A stretch of DNA of 64,000 bases from Hypomyces perniciosus (lineage: Eukaryota; Ascomycota; Sordariomycetes; Hypocreales; Hypocreaceae). The position numbers and the translations under genes are program-made. Shown here piece by piece: positions 53,804 to 64,000 of the stretch (position 1 is its first letter; the number at the start of each line of letters is the position of its first letter). The stretch spans positions 1,550,001 to 1,614,000 of the forward strand of contig SPDT01000010.1 of assembly GCA_008477525.1 (NCBI GenBank), read 5' to 3'. The notes beneath the pieces are model-generated. The model did not search any database, was not told the DNA's origin, and saw only the letters and a program-made list of their open reading frames with translations.

Positions 53804-55084
53804 TCAACCAATAGGCACCCGATCTCTTTCCACCTCGAGCGCAGCCAGCACAAAGGCAGCCTCCCCCAGCACGCTATTTCGGACAATCGGTCTCGAGAGG
53901 TAGTATTCAGCGCTGGCCGTCGAGTTGAGGGTGCAATCTGCCACCGTTTGGTTGAAACCGATGGTTCCAAAACCGGTATCCGTGACGAAATTCTTAACGA
54001 CGTATTCAAACGCCCGAAATGCCGCTTCGCGGAACTGACCATCTTTGGGAACCAGACCATTGCTTTGAGACATTAGAATGGCCGCAATAAACAGTGCAGT
54101 GCTCGAGCCCTCGATGTAGTTCCCTTGTTCATCGTGTGCGATAGTGAGTTGCCGCCAGGCACCAGTGTTCGGATCAGCGTATTTGACCAGGGCTGGTACG
54201 ATCGGACGCGCGACCTCTTTGAGCCCAAAGCATATCTTAGCCAGTCCGTCGAAGCTTTTGCTCTCGGTCATCATCTTGGGAGATGTGCATTGGAGCACCT
54301 CCCAAGATTCTGCGACCCCCATGAAGAACAAGCCTAACGAGCGGCCCCAGACAAAAGGGCTACGACCAGTGTCCTTGCCTGCCCAGGTGGCATTGTGAAT
54401 GGCATTGTATCCGTGAACGAGCAAGCCGGTTTCAGGATCGATGGTATTCGCGTGCATGATCTGCAGCTGCTGAACAAGATTATTATGCAAGTTATTTCCC
54501 TCGCGTTGCGGTCCCGAGTCATAAAACTGTCTATCGGGATCCCAACCACCAATCTTCATGAGCTCCAGTGCCATGTATGGCAGCAAAGAGAAGGCACCTT
54601 CTATAGAAGTTGTTTCCGGGAAAGCGGCGTCGTAAGGATATCCTCCTAATCGGTTGACGTTCTGCAGCAGAAAAGAACCTTTGATGGCATTGTATGCCTC
54701 TTCCATGAGGCCGGTGGGCTTGACGAGGCCTGACCCCCTTGCCTTGTCGATAGTATAGGCCACCGAGAAGCGATCGAGAGGAAGAAAGGCGTCTACGTTG
54801 GCATCCCTCAGCAATGGAGATGCCGCTTCAAGGACATCCTTCAGATACAAGGAGTACTTGGGCTTGACGTCGGGGTACTGGGCTACAGTGCGTTCAATAG
54901 CCAAAGCCAAAATGCCGGCTTCGAGCGTGCTGTTGGTAGCATACGACAGTTCAATGCCTTGCTTCCGTGCTACGATGCTGTCAAGCATCCGTTGGGAGTA
55001 TGGCGTTCTGTCGTCGTAGTCATGCGGCACAGTTGCAGATATGACGGGGCAAAGGACAAGGACAATGGCAGTGAAGAGATGCAT
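53804..55084 (-). CDS. Secreted glycoside hydrolase family 105 (unsaturated rhamnogalacturonyl hydrolase type)
   Basis: Intronless gene for 426 residues when started at the ATG at 55084, chosen because it gives a signal peptide (MHLFTAIVLVLCPVISATVP). An upstream in-frame ATG at 55195 would bury that peptide behind 37 residues. GH105 (YteR/RhiN type) enzymes remove unsaturated galacturonic acid from pectin fragments made by lyases. Visible family segments are the (alpha/alpha)6-barrel helices, AIKGSFLLQNVNRLGGYPYD, PYMALELMKIGGWDPD, HGYNAIHNATWAGKDTGRSP followed by FVWGRSLG, and EGSSTALFIAAIL near the C-terminal active-site loop. The catalytic Asp cannot be fixed by eye. Several Asn-x-Ser/Thr sites fit secretion. 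Role: probably extracellular pectin use. Confidence 0.85.
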   Translation of the reverse strand: MHLFTAIVLVLCPVISATVPHDYDDRTPYSQRMLDSIVARKQGIELSYATNSTLEAGILALAIERTVAQYPDVKPKYSLYLKDVLEAASPLLRDANVDAFLPLDRFSVAYTIDKARGSGLVKPTGLMEEAYNAIKGSFLLQNVNRLGGYPYDAAFPETTSIEGAFSLLPYMALELMKIGGWDPDRQFYDSGPQREGNNLHNNLVQQLQIMHANTIDPETGLLVHGYNAIHNATWAGKDTGRSPFVWGRSLGLFFMGVAESWEVLQCTSPKMMTESKSFDGLAKICFGLKEVARPIVPALVKYADPNTGAWRQLTIAHDEQGNYIEGSSTALFIAAILMSQSNGLVPKDGQFREAAFRAFEYVVKNFVTDTGFGTIGFNQTVADCTLNSTASAEYYLSRPIVRNSVLGEAAFVLAALEVERDRVPIG

Positions 55085-55966
55085 AATGGCAAGGTCCTGG
55101 AGCGACGACCGATAAACTGGGGTTGGTTGGCATGGAGCACGAAAACCAGAGACGACAAACACTCGCCTTTCTGAATGAACTGGCAGACTGGACATTTACA
55201 CTTATGTAGGGACACGATGGCACGGTGTAGTAAACTTTCATATTGTCGGCAAGGTGCAACTTTAACATGCGATGAGAATATCTACCCTATGAACTGAAGC
55301 ATGCCAGTTTCATTCCGAATGCTATTCCACATTAAGTTTCTGCAAAGTTGTCAGTTGCAGAGATGACTTTCGGCATTAGAAGAAAAATTCTTGTACTCTA
55401 ATTTGTAGTCTGAACGCTGTAAATTGCATGTATTTTGGTCTGCAAATGTCTTCTGGAATGGAAGGTCGTGAGCTTACGATAAATCGGACTAGGAATGGTC
55501 CGTCCCGATATTGCCGAGCCGTCTCGGACTTCGTGATGGCGTGACGCAACTTACCTTCATCATTGCCATAATAGTTAGCCTCCTCATCAATATTCATCAC
55601 GACGCAGCAGCCATTCATCCTTTCATCAATCATCCGCAGTGGGAAACTCTTTATTCATTTTACTCAGTATTAGCAGTGGGTTGATTATCATCTCTCCTTA
55701 CATATTCTGCGCTTGGACGGCCTCCCTCTTCCTCCGCAGCTCCCATCTCATTCTACAGGTACGGACTTTGGATTAAGCCGCAATTTTCCCCATCGCATTT
55801 CTCCCATAGTCGCCCGATATTCGCCTCCCCGGAATAAGGAATGGAGATCTTTTGCTCCCTGTCCATCAGGGTGCAGCGTGCAGGGCCTTTCCCTGCAAGC
55901 ATCCAGGTCATGTCGTCGCAACCAGAACCTTGATGGCCCAGCCGACTCCATGTCGCATCCAATAGC
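55085..55966. other. Intergenic, promoter of the GH105 gene
   Basis: About 880 bp. A 70-residue minus-strand frame at 55753-55962 (ARCTLMDREQKISIPYSGEA, ending in DGENCGLIQSPYL) may be a further exon of the next minus-strand gene, but no in-phase splice was found. Confidence 0.4.
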
Positions 55967-56496
55967 CTATAGTGATGGTCGTGCTGGATTTAGGAAATTG
56001 AATCCAACAATGCCCTCGGCCACTACGTGGTTTCGCCCAGGAGAAGAGCGTGAGTAGAGGGACACGCGCCTCCCAATGATTCCCTCGTTTCCGATTTCAA
56101 GCGAAAGCGGCTCGTCTAGCGGAAGCTCAACAAAGGCCTTGCTGGATGGCGTGGCTGTCGTGGGCAAGGAAAACTGGCGAAACAGCCCGCAGTCCTCTGC
56201 TCTTCTCGTCAGGTCCCCACTAGAGCTGTTCCGTGATGTTAGCATTGGCCTGGATGCTATCGGCATATGCTGTGAAGCACTTACTGGATCACAATCTGAA
56301 GATCCGACAGCTCGTTCAAGTCGCAGGTTGCGTCTGGCGTGAGTCTTGCATGTGTCGCCTCTGAGCTTCCTGGGCAGCCTGGAGTGTGAAATGCGAGATC
56401 GCCACGAATCATTCCACAACGGCCAGCATTGTCCGGAGGACCGAGGGCGACCAGCGCACCTCCTCGCGGCCTGTTGGTAACTTCGGGGCCACACAT
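55967..56496 (-). CDS. Hypothetical protein
   Basis: Two exons, 56496-56285 and 56225-55967, with a 59-nt intron (GTAAGT, GCTAAC, AACAG), giving 156 residues. It starts MCGPEVTNRPRGGALVALGP and continues with a moderately Cys-containing first half and a second half such as SSKAFVELPLDEPLSLEIGN, EGIIGRRVSLYSRS. Donor, branch site and acceptor are good, and both exons stay in one frame, which supports the model. No signal peptide and no recognised family. A + strand frame (56429-56638, ending YEYLEDEEAPPDTL) overlaps exon 1 and competes with it. The stop TAG could itself be the acceptor of a further intron. Confidence 0.4.
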
Positions 56497-56987
56497 GATT
56501 GGTGTCGACGTGATGCAACTTCAGCTCCCTCCACCGTTGGGCAGAGTGGAAGGAGGTTTTACGGCCCTCCCCCGAGATGCGCCCACCAATATATACGAGT
56601 ACCTAGAGGATGAGGAAGCGCCGCCTGACACCCTATGAGCTTGTTTCACCAGCCATCTCGCCTTGTTTTATGTCATAATCGCCGTCTGGATGCCAGGCAT
56701 ATGCCGGGCTGGCGTGCGCGGGTTGATGGTGGCCCAATCAGAGCCTTGCATTCTTAGCTCCACTTGCCCATCTGGCAACTCCAGTGAGCAAGTTTGAGAG
56801 GGAATGCTCAGGAAACGCTTCAGGCCAACCAGCTGCCATAATATTGGCAGCTGAATGATTCCATTGCTTCCGCTTCCGCTTACCCCCGAACGATAACACG
56901 AGTCTCATTCTGAAGAGTGCATATTGGCTGATTAATTCGAATCGCCTATAGGTCTCCTCCCCACCGTAAACGGACGGCGTAAAAGAG
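56497..56987. other. Divergent intergenic, promoter of the superoxide dismutase gene
   Basis: About 490 bp. No further gene is seen apart from the competing + strand frame ending at 56638. Confidence 0.45.
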
Positions 56988-57891
56988 ATGGCCTCTCAAC
57001 TCCTCTTCGTTACATCCCTCCTCCTCTTACCCCTCACCTGCCACTGTTCGTCTGAGGATTCTATAACATCGAAGCCTCAGTTCGCAAGTATCCCCGATCC
57101 TCAGTACGGTTCATATTCGCCCACCATGTCTGTCGGCACCTTCAGCCTCCCAGCGTTGCCATACGCCTACAATGTACGTGTTGATATGCTACAAATCTGT
57201 GTGCCCATCAAGGTCCATCGTCGCTAAAAGCTGTTGTTGTACAGGCTCTTGAGCCCAGCATCTCAGCTCAGATCATGGAGCTTCATCATAGCAAGCATCA
57301 CCAGACCTACGTCAACAACCTCAACAACGCCCTCAAGTCCTACGCTACCGCCATCTCTGCCAACGATGTCCCCTCTCAAATCGCCCTCCAATCTGCCATC
57401 AAGTTCAACGGCGGTGGCCACATTAATCACTCCCTCTTCTGGGAAAACCTATCACCGGCTAGCTCACCCGACGCAGACCCACAGAGTGCGCCTACCTTGA
57501 TGGCCGAAGTTGCCAAGACCTGGGGCAGCTTGGAGGACTTCAAGGAGGCCATGGGCAAGGCACTCTTGGGTCTGCAGGGCAGTGGCTGGGGATGGTTAGT
57601 CCAGGATGGACATGCGTTACGCATTGTCACGACCAAGGATCAGGACCCTGTTGTTGGTGGCGAGGTGCCCATCTTTGGTATCGACATGTGGGAGCATGCA
57701 TATTACCTGCAGGTAGGCGTGCCGAGTTATCCATTTACGAGAGTCGTTTTCACTGACTGTGCGACCAGTACTTGAACGGCAAAGCTGCTTATGTGGAGAA
57801 CATCTGGAAGGTCATCAACTGGAAGACGGCTGAACGCCGTTTCATTGGCGGTCGAGACGACGCCTTCAAGGTTCTCAAGGCTTCGATGTAA
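56988..57891 (+). CDS. Manganese/iron superoxide dismutase
   Basis: Three exons: 56988-57173, 57245-57712 and 57769-57891, all phase 0, giving 258 residues. It dismutates superoxide to peroxide and oxygen. The fold is plain: FSLPALPYAYNALEPSISAQ, ELHHSKHHQTYVNNLN (first His ligand), GGGHINHSLFWENL (second His), GLQGSGWGWLV, and DMWEHAYYLQYLNGK (Asp and His ligands). The GGGHxNH form favours manganese. The N-terminus is unusual: MASQLLFVTSLLLLPLTCHC is a signal-peptide-like segment of 46 residues before a second in-frame ATG at 57126, in a CCACCATG context. That second ATG gives the usual cytosolic start of fungal MnSOD. The product could be secreted, cytosolic, or both. Confidence 0.92.
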
Positions 57892-59336
57892 GGGAATAGA
57901 TACGATTGGTACATGGCTGATATCACACACCGGAAACAGACCATGAATACATTGCCAACAATCTGTTATCTTCCGAGGCGGGAAGCCTCGCTTGTTGTGC
58001 CCGATGCATCGTGCTGGATATCTTTGAGCTTTGAGCCTCAGTCAAGTTGCGGGTGATCTCGCCCGAAAGGCCATCGCCATTTTTGTGACAAACATGACTG
58101 TGCAACGGCAGACACGGTGGTTTTGAATGCACATATCCTTCGTGCTTGTTCTTCTTCAGCAATGGACGTTGTTTCGATAATTGTCGCGGCCCTCGGTATC
58201 ACCATGTCTCTTAACTATTCACCTTTGCAACCAGGTCTCGGAGAGTCCGCAAGTCCCAGCCACATCCTAACGGAGACCTGCATTCGAGTAAGGCGGTCTC
58301 AGATCTTCGTGCACCACACATGCACGTAAATGAGGCCCACGAAGCTCCCACCGTCTAGTAATACCACACCAATGCAGGAACAAAGGCGAGGTGGCTGGAA
58401 CGGACAGACGCAATGACCCCGTGGCACCGCCGTTGCTACTATGCATCTGAGCAATGACGACGGCTTCATGCAAGTCTCGTAGGAATGTAATTTGCCATCT
58501 GTTTCCGTGAAACCCAACAAACTTTTGTCTCATTAGTATGGTTGTGGCAAGTTAACGAGATGAGCCGCACTCAACTCACACAAAACGGCAACATCCTTGA
58601 TTCATCCCCAGAAAGGTATCCACGATCCATCTATTTTAAGCTGCTTTTTTTTTAATGCAGACACCCTTCTCAATGCTCAGGAATGGAAGCGGGCATGTAT
58701 GTCCTCGCCAAGCTTCCCGATGGAGCGGCATCCCCGAGGATCGTTTGAGTGAGATGAGTACGACCCGAGACAAACTACTGGACCGACGACGTAAATGCGA
58801 TTTGTGTGATTGCACGGATTGATGATCGCAATAAGGTGGTCTCGCACAGCGGCTGAGATTTGTCTTGAATCTTGCATACTTTGTCGGCTCGTGGCATCGT
58901 CAGTTGATTCGGTTGTCTCGACGCATCAGCGGTATCCCATCCTCTGCTGCTAGAACCCGAGTCAATATTATACTGTGAGAAGCTGTATTCCAAGAAATTC
59001 GCCCTGTCTTCCCGAAATGAACGGGAGATCTACAGGCTGCAGTACGTGATTTAAGGAAATGAGAGGATGGTTGGACTTGACGGGAACACGGGAACGCACC
59101 GACAGTGGCGCCAAGGCAGAGTACAAACTTTGTTCAGAAGAATCACCGATGTTAAGGTTGTGTGATGACAGAGAGATCTCAACGCTTCGCAAGATATAAA
59201 AGGGGGCACCAGGATGGACTGTTCCGTTCAACCAACATTGTTGACCAACTCGGTGGAACTGAACAATACTTGTCGCTCGTTTCTAGAGATTCTCTCTCTT
59301 ACTCTCGTTTAACCACTCTCCTAAGAGTTCTCACCA
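57892..59336. other. Intergenic, promoter of the mucin-like gene
   Basis: About 1.4 kb. No gene is supported. The last 150 bp form a clear promoter with a TATA box. Confidence 0.5.
59195..59202 (+). promoter_or_regulatory. TATA box of the mucin-like gene
   Basis: TATAAAAG followed by a G-run, 142 bp before the ATG at 59337. The segment between it and the ATG is pyrimidine-rich (TCTCTCTCTTACTCTCG). Confidence 0.55.
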
Positions 59337-60631
59337 TGGTCAACAAAGCCATCGTTTGCTTCACCCTCTTGGGTTTTGGGTATGCCGATTTCACCTAATA
59401 TCTGTCCAACACAACGAACGGCTGAGCTAACCTCTGCAATAGAGTCGGTGTTGTTAGTGCAACTGATAATACCGTCACCGTCACCGTCACCGTCACCAAT
59501 ACTGAGACGGAGACCGTCGCGGCGTGTGCCTCGTCATGCTACTCCACCGTGAGCAACTGCGTCTCGACAGTGTCCTTGGCTACCTCGACACAGACACTCC
59601 CCGGGACCATCACCCTCACCAGCACCACCACTGAAACCAATGTCGTATCTACTGGAAGCTCGTCGGACGCAACTCACTCGGCATCTTCGTCTTCCACCTT
59701 GTATGGAACAAGCACGACAACCTACCCAACCGGGTCTTCTACTACAAGCCGAGCCACTGAAACTGTGGCTTCGTCTTCCTTTACCAGTGCGGACTCTAGT
59801 CAGCTGCCCAACACTTCCACCAGAAGCAGCGCATCTTGCACGGATGCCTATGGCTGCGGATCTTCCACTACTTCTGGAGGCATCGACTCTTCTGCTCTGC
59901 CCGGGACCTCTTCCTCCTCAGTGTTGAGTTCGTTGTATTCCGCAACCACTCAAACAACTGCGACCTTGCCAGCGACGACGATCTCAACCGACGAAGACAT
60001 CACGACAAAGACAACCCTCAAGTCCACGCTTACTCAAAGCGTCACCGTTTCGGAGAGCTCGGCCACTTCACCAGAGACGACTACGAACTTATACCCTTCA
60101 CAGACTACCACTACCACGTCTGGAACAACTGGCTCTGCTGCATTGCCCATCTCAACTACCACGACAAGCCTATCCCACAAACCCTGCGTGCCGTCCTCCA
60201 AGTCCACCTCCTCACCAAGCTACAGCAACTCAACCCTCCCTACCACCGCCTTTTCTTCAAGCATTTCCCTCAGCACGGGACACCCTCACTCGACAACTAG
60301 TTCCACCACCAGTATCGACTCCTCAGCCGCACCAGGCTCACCTTCAAGCTCTTCTTTTTCTTCTCTCTACCCAACTGCCCCCTCCAACTCCACCAGTCGG
60401 CAAACTTCCACTATTTTGTTCGAGTCCACCGCCGATGGCATTACTCAACCTGCAACGTCTTCATCCATCCCCACGACGTTCTTAACGGCTACAAGCGAGT
60501 CTCAATATAGTTCCATCTCGACTCCGACTCCTACTGCTACTCCGCCTGAGTATGAGCTCCCGCCGTATAACATTCCGTCTTATGAACTGCCTCCTTCGTA
60601 TGGCCGCAGGATGCGAAGGGCTCAATGGTAG
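59337..60631 (+). CDS. Mucin-like Ser/Thr-rich secreted protein
   Basis: Two exons, 59337-59380 and 59443-60631, with a 62-nt intron (GTATGC, GCTAAC, AATAG), giving 410 residues. The signal peptide spans the intron (MVNKAIVCFTLLGFG then VGVVSA). Right after cleavage a run of Val-Thr pairs (TVTVTVTVTVTNTETETV) is encoded by ACCGTC repeats. A small Cys cluster (ACASSCYSTVSNCVS) follows, and then about 330 residues of Ser/Thr/Pro low complexity, expected to be heavily O-glycosylated. The end (YELPPYNIPSYELPPSYGRR) has a short Tyr/Pro repeat and no hydrophobic tail, so a GPI anchor is not expected. It is likely a cell-wall or extracellular protein. The family is not more precisely recognisable. 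Confidence 0.75.
59465..59499. repeat. Hexanucleotide ACCGTC repeat encoding Val-Thr
   Basis: About five tandem copies in the coding sequence just after the signal peptide, likely to vary in number among strains. Confidence 0.75.
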
Positions 60632-61024
60632 ATATGCCTCAAACATAGGGCGGGAAAAGTGAAGGGGGGGATGAACTCTGGAAGGGGGAAATTGGATATA
60701 GAGACGGTTGGTAGGGGAAGAAGTGCCATTATAGGGCGATGGGTATGGATGGTTCTATGGTTTTCTTTCAGAAGTTCCAGATTTGTGGAACACACTTTTG
60801 TGAGAAGTGGTTTAGTTTGTTTTAGATAGAAGGAAGAAATGTATGTTCACCATATCTCCTTCAGGGGCCTGAGGAAACTAGTCCTGGGTAGTGCTACTTT
60901 TAGGATCCTTAGAAGCGATTTTCTTGGGCATACTAAGAAGCGCGTTCAATCCGTCGTTCGAGTTCTATAATCCTCTATCTATAATTTATTATTCTTGGAA
61001 AAATCACAACGCTAATATCCCATT
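60632..61024. other. Convergent intergenic region
   Basis: 3' flanks of the mucin-like gene and the DUF89 gene. Nothing else is seen. Confidence 0.5.
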
Positions 61025-62730
61025 TTATGCTCCCTTGGATAAGCACACAACAGCCCACTTGCCGTGCCACGCCCATCTTCTGGCGCCAGTATCACCACCG
61101 CCGCCCTCTGTAGCCCTCAGCTCCTCATCCTTGCCAGCCGGAAGGCCAACGACAACATCGGCCTTGCACGTACGCAGAGACAAGACATTGACGCCAGATC
61201 CGGGACCCATGGGGCCAATGGCCTCGCTGAAGGGAGTAGTAGGGTCCCACAAAGCCTACATCATGTTAGCGAGACGCTCATCTTAACCGGAGGGGGGCCA
61301 CTCACATCACCAGTCAGCTTGCGGTAGTTCAGGTCACCCTTGAAGATGACAAGCTCGGCCTTCTTGAGATCCGTGTGCAGTTCAGGAGCCTGGTGGGGCA
61401 ACCGCCAGTAGCTGCCACCAGCAGTCCAGTATCGGTTCGGACGCATGATCAATTGGCCTTCAGAGTGTTTTTCGACCCAGTCCTGGAAAACGAACTCCAG
61501 TTCCCCAACCTCCTTTTCAGTCAAAGGTGTGGGGGTCTTGCCCAGAACCTGCTCCTCCTCGGTCGGGGTCTCGAAGAAGAACTTGGGGCGAGCAATGGAG
61601 CTGAGGAGGCCACCAAAGTCGAATGGCATGACGTCCGAGACGAACCAAGGAATGGACTTGGGGTGGAGGACAACCTGAGTAGCTAGGCCAGTGCTCAGCA
61701 GGAAACCGGCCAGGACGAGATCAACATAGAGTTCGAAGCCGGCATTATCCAAGACGAAGTCAACACGGCGCACCGCCTTGCCTTCAGCCCGGGCCTTCTT
61801 GAGCAGTTCGTAGGCTGCTGGGAGATGGTTGATCAAAATGTTCTTCTCGGCGGCTTTTCGGGCCTCGCTGCCCTGGAGCTTCTGGATATCTTCATAGGAC
61901 ACATTGGTCAGTAGAGACAGGTCGGTAGCATTGCCCCACAGGCAGACCTCGAACATCTCGGTGAAGAGGAGTTGCTCCGCCTCAGAGTCGTGGGTGACAT
62001 CCTTGTTAGCGCGGATCTGCTCAATGATGTCCTTGTATCGTGTAGCAAGCTCCAGGACGGCGTTGCGCGATGTTCGGAAAGTGTCAAATTTCTGGCGGTT
62101 GAAGATGTCATGGTCTTTCCAGTGCTTGCTGAGCTGGAAAAAGGTGCTGATTCGCCTTTGTCATATGTCAGTATTTGAAGCATGAAGAATTTGTGTCAGA
62201 TTCCAATGCCTACCTATACATGTAGCACTCGGAGAACAGCCATGGGACGTTGAACCATGTTGGGTTGCCCAGCTGCTCCAGCTCCTTGTTGTAAGCGGCA
62301 ACCTCATCAGGGAATCCATCATCAGGGATGGGTCTATGGAATATTAGCTCGAAACTCCGCCGCGAAGGTGAAAAATGAGTCGTACGTCAATTGGCGGTCG
62401 TGCAGCACTTCGTACTTGAGATTGCCAAGCTGCTCAACAATCTTCTTGCCCTCGGCCTGCCTCTCGGGGTCTTCATACTTGGAGATGGCCTTGTAGACAT
62501 CATCGATGGCTCCGGTCTGGAGAAAATCGAGTCAGCAGAGATGATTCGATCGATTGAATTCGCCGGAAGAGAGTTGAGGCTCACGAGAATGACGGGCCAT
62601 CGCTTGCGAACAGAGTCGCTGGCAAAGGACGTGGGATCGCTAGTGACCGATTTTGCTAGCCGCGCGTGTTAGCCAATGCCTCGTAGAAGACACAATCTCG
62701 TCACGTACGCGTCTTTGTATCAAACTCCAT
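61025..62730 (-). CDS. ARMT1/DUF89 family damage-control phosphatase
   Basis: Six exons: 62730-62709, 62655-62585, 62516-62386, 62333-62214, 62155-61306 and 61255-61025, giving 474 residues. DUF89 proteins are metal-dependent phosphatases proposed to clear damaged sugar phosphates; the yeast relative is Hrt2 (YMR027W), and human ARMT1 was also reported to methylate protein carboxylates. Visible family segments are SFASDSVRKRWPVILTGAID, NPTWFNVPWLFSECYMYRR, the metal-binding FVLDNAGFELYVDLVLAGFL, PKSIPWFVSDVMPFDF, and VIFKGDLNYRKLTGD. The ending has LRTCKADVVVGLPAGK. All exon joins keep phase. The acceptor of exon 5 is AAG rather than CAG/TAG, but the resulting YRRISTFFQLSKHW is conserved-looking. 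Confidence 0.9.
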
Positions 62731-63964
62731 CTTGAACAGTGTTCCTGACGGTATGGCTCAGTATCGTTTGTTGAGTTGTTGAAGCGAAAAGACGGCTCTC
62801 AGGGAGTCTTTATGGCGTATGGCGGGGCAATGGCGGGGTTCTACTTTTTGGAGTATCGATCGATACGGCCACAAGGGGCAATCCGGAACTAACAATGGCG
62901 GTTCTGCAGCCTCGACGTCATAATGGATACACGCAGGGGCATTTTTTTCAAGTAACTAACTGACTGAAGTCGTGATCTGCTCTATGGCATTGAGGAATTT
63001 TTCTCAAGCGGGCCGAGGGATATTTCGAAAAGGGACTGATTTGTCTGAAGGATTAGATATGACGTCTGGTCTGCGGTTTGGTGTTTCGTTTTGGCGGTTC
63101 CTGCGGATGTCCAAGACGGCAGCAGGCCCAGAACGGTCTAGTGTGAAGTTGACATTTGATGGGCAGGTCGAGATGTATTGCCAGAAATAGTTTAGTGTTG
63201 ATGCTAACTGTGCCTGACGGATCGACATGCTTCTGTATGTACTTGTACTCGTAGGGAGTACGAAGTATGTATGCACATAGTTGGATGATCATCCACGAAT
63301 GCATATGTACGAAAAAATATTCTGAATAAATTTTAGAATTGGAAATAATACATCAGAACTACGGTGTATTAGATTAGAGAGAGTCTAGAGAAAGGTCGGG
63401 CCTTATCGTTTTGTCCGGCATGCCTATCTTGATCAGCCGAGTATTGGGGCCGCCAATGATATCATACAGGGACCTGTTCCTGGATTGTACGGAGTATTGT
63501 ATTTTATGTAAATGAAACCAGCACGTCAAACTCCATACATTCATTCCATTGTCAAGAGAAAGGAAAAGAAAAAGAAAAGTCTCAATTTTTGTCCAAATTC
63601 GGTTACAAATCCCATCAATCATCAGATGCAACGTTGGCAAGCCTTGCATTCTTCCTGGTGGATGAGGATGAACCATCAATTGGAATGACAGCGCCTGGAA
63701 TCTGCCTACCTAATGACAAGCCATCATCATGACTGCCCCCACCAGCCACCTCACACAAGCCGCCACGAAGACGGGCGCAGCACAGCATCACCACCACCAT
63801 GTCCATGTCCATGTGAACAGCACGACCAGCTGGCCGCCTCCTAGGCCTCCAATGCCGCTGACGCTGACGCTGACGCTGGGCCATCAACTCCCATAAAACC
63901 CAAGTCCGCTTCTCATCTTCGAATAATACCGCGGTGCTTCACTCGCTCGAGCGCCTCCCAAGCC
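62731..63964. other. Divergent intergenic region
   Basis: About 1.2 kb between the DUF89 gene and the gene at the right edge. GTACGAAGTATG and GTACGGAGTATTG motifs occur near 63257 and 63488. Short open frames (62972-63190, 63374-63887) are not supported. Confidence 0.45.
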
Positions 63965-64000
63965 ATGCCCTTTATCGCCAACACGCCCGAATCCCTCCTC
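63965..64000 (+). CDS. Start of a gene truncated by the window edge
   Basis: ATG at 63965 opens a frame that reads MPFIANTPESLL up to the edge. The preceding 100 bp look like a fungal leader (pyrimidine-rich, CCAAGCC before the ATG), and the first residues resemble the start of a conserved fungal protein of unknown role that begins MPFI-x-x-TPESLL. Only 12 codons are visible, so the call is weak. Confidence 0.4.
   Translation, partial: MPFIANTPESLL

Noticed and set aside
1..64000. CRISPR arrays, rRNA genes, bacterial operons
   Set aside because: No spaced direct-repeat array, no rRNA-like sequence, and the gene structure is plainly that of a eukaryotic nuclear genome.

Overview
The window is nuclear DNA of a filamentous ascomycete (Pezizomycotina). 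Introns are short (about 50-80 nt, GTRNGT donors, CTAAC/CTGAC-like branch sites, YAG acceptors). The conserved genes are single-copy fungal housekeeping genes with Pezizomycotina architecture: a Kar3/KlpA-type kinesin with a C-terminal motor, mitochondrial ClpP (absent from budding yeast), INO80 with a long fungal N-terminus, and a Loa1-like acyltransferase. Secreted Cys-rich proteins and DUF4246 fit a Sordariomycete, perhaps Hypocreales. That placement is inference.

Layout. 0.5-8.7 kb: MED11, a small secreted protein (-), a YTP1-like membrane protein, ribosome-biogenesis factor ALB1, a doubtful ORF and an acidic protein with an internal duplication. 9-21 kb is an accessory-looking stretch: a DUF4246 gene interrupted by two TGA codons, a 460-residue Cys-rich secreted protein, a decayed gene relic, two small Cys-rich secreted proteins and a C2H2 zinc-finger protein. 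21.8-45.7 kb is mostly conserved: INO80, ABC-F factor ARB1, two small unknowns, a kinesin-14 gene with an in-frame TAG, a Loa1-like acyltransferase, ILV3 (dihydroxy-acid dehydratase), mitochondrial ClpP with a 19-nt micro-exon, and an unknown mitochondrial protein. 45.7-56.5 kb is accessory again: a MITE-like element with 52-bp inverted repeats, a free-standing thioesterase, a BAHD-like transferase broken by one TAG, a cluster of ORFs sharing a roughly 45-50-residue repeat, and a GH105 hydrolase. 57-64 kb: a Mn/Fe superoxide dismutase with two possible starts, a mucin-like secreted protein, an ARMT1/DUF89 protein, and the first codons of a gene cut by the window edge.

The genes do not form one pathway. 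The conserved ones serve transcription and chromatin (MED11, INO80), ribosome assembly (ALB1, ARB1), mitochondria (CLPP, ILV3, the unknown protein), lipids (Loa1-like) and the cytoskeleton (kinesin-14). The accessory ones are secreted or probable secondary-metabolism genes. The points most worth following are: (1) three multi-exon genes whose splice phases all fit but which carry isolated in-frame stops; (2) a locus of diverged tandem repeat units at 51.5-53.4 kb that I cannot assign to a known family; (3) the modular Cys-rich protein with an inserted 7-residue repeat; (4) a palindromic TACGGAGTA / TACGAAGTA motif scattered through the intergenic DNA, also present inside the MITE ends. Gene models were built by hand from reading frames and splice consensus; family names rest on motif recognition, with no database search.
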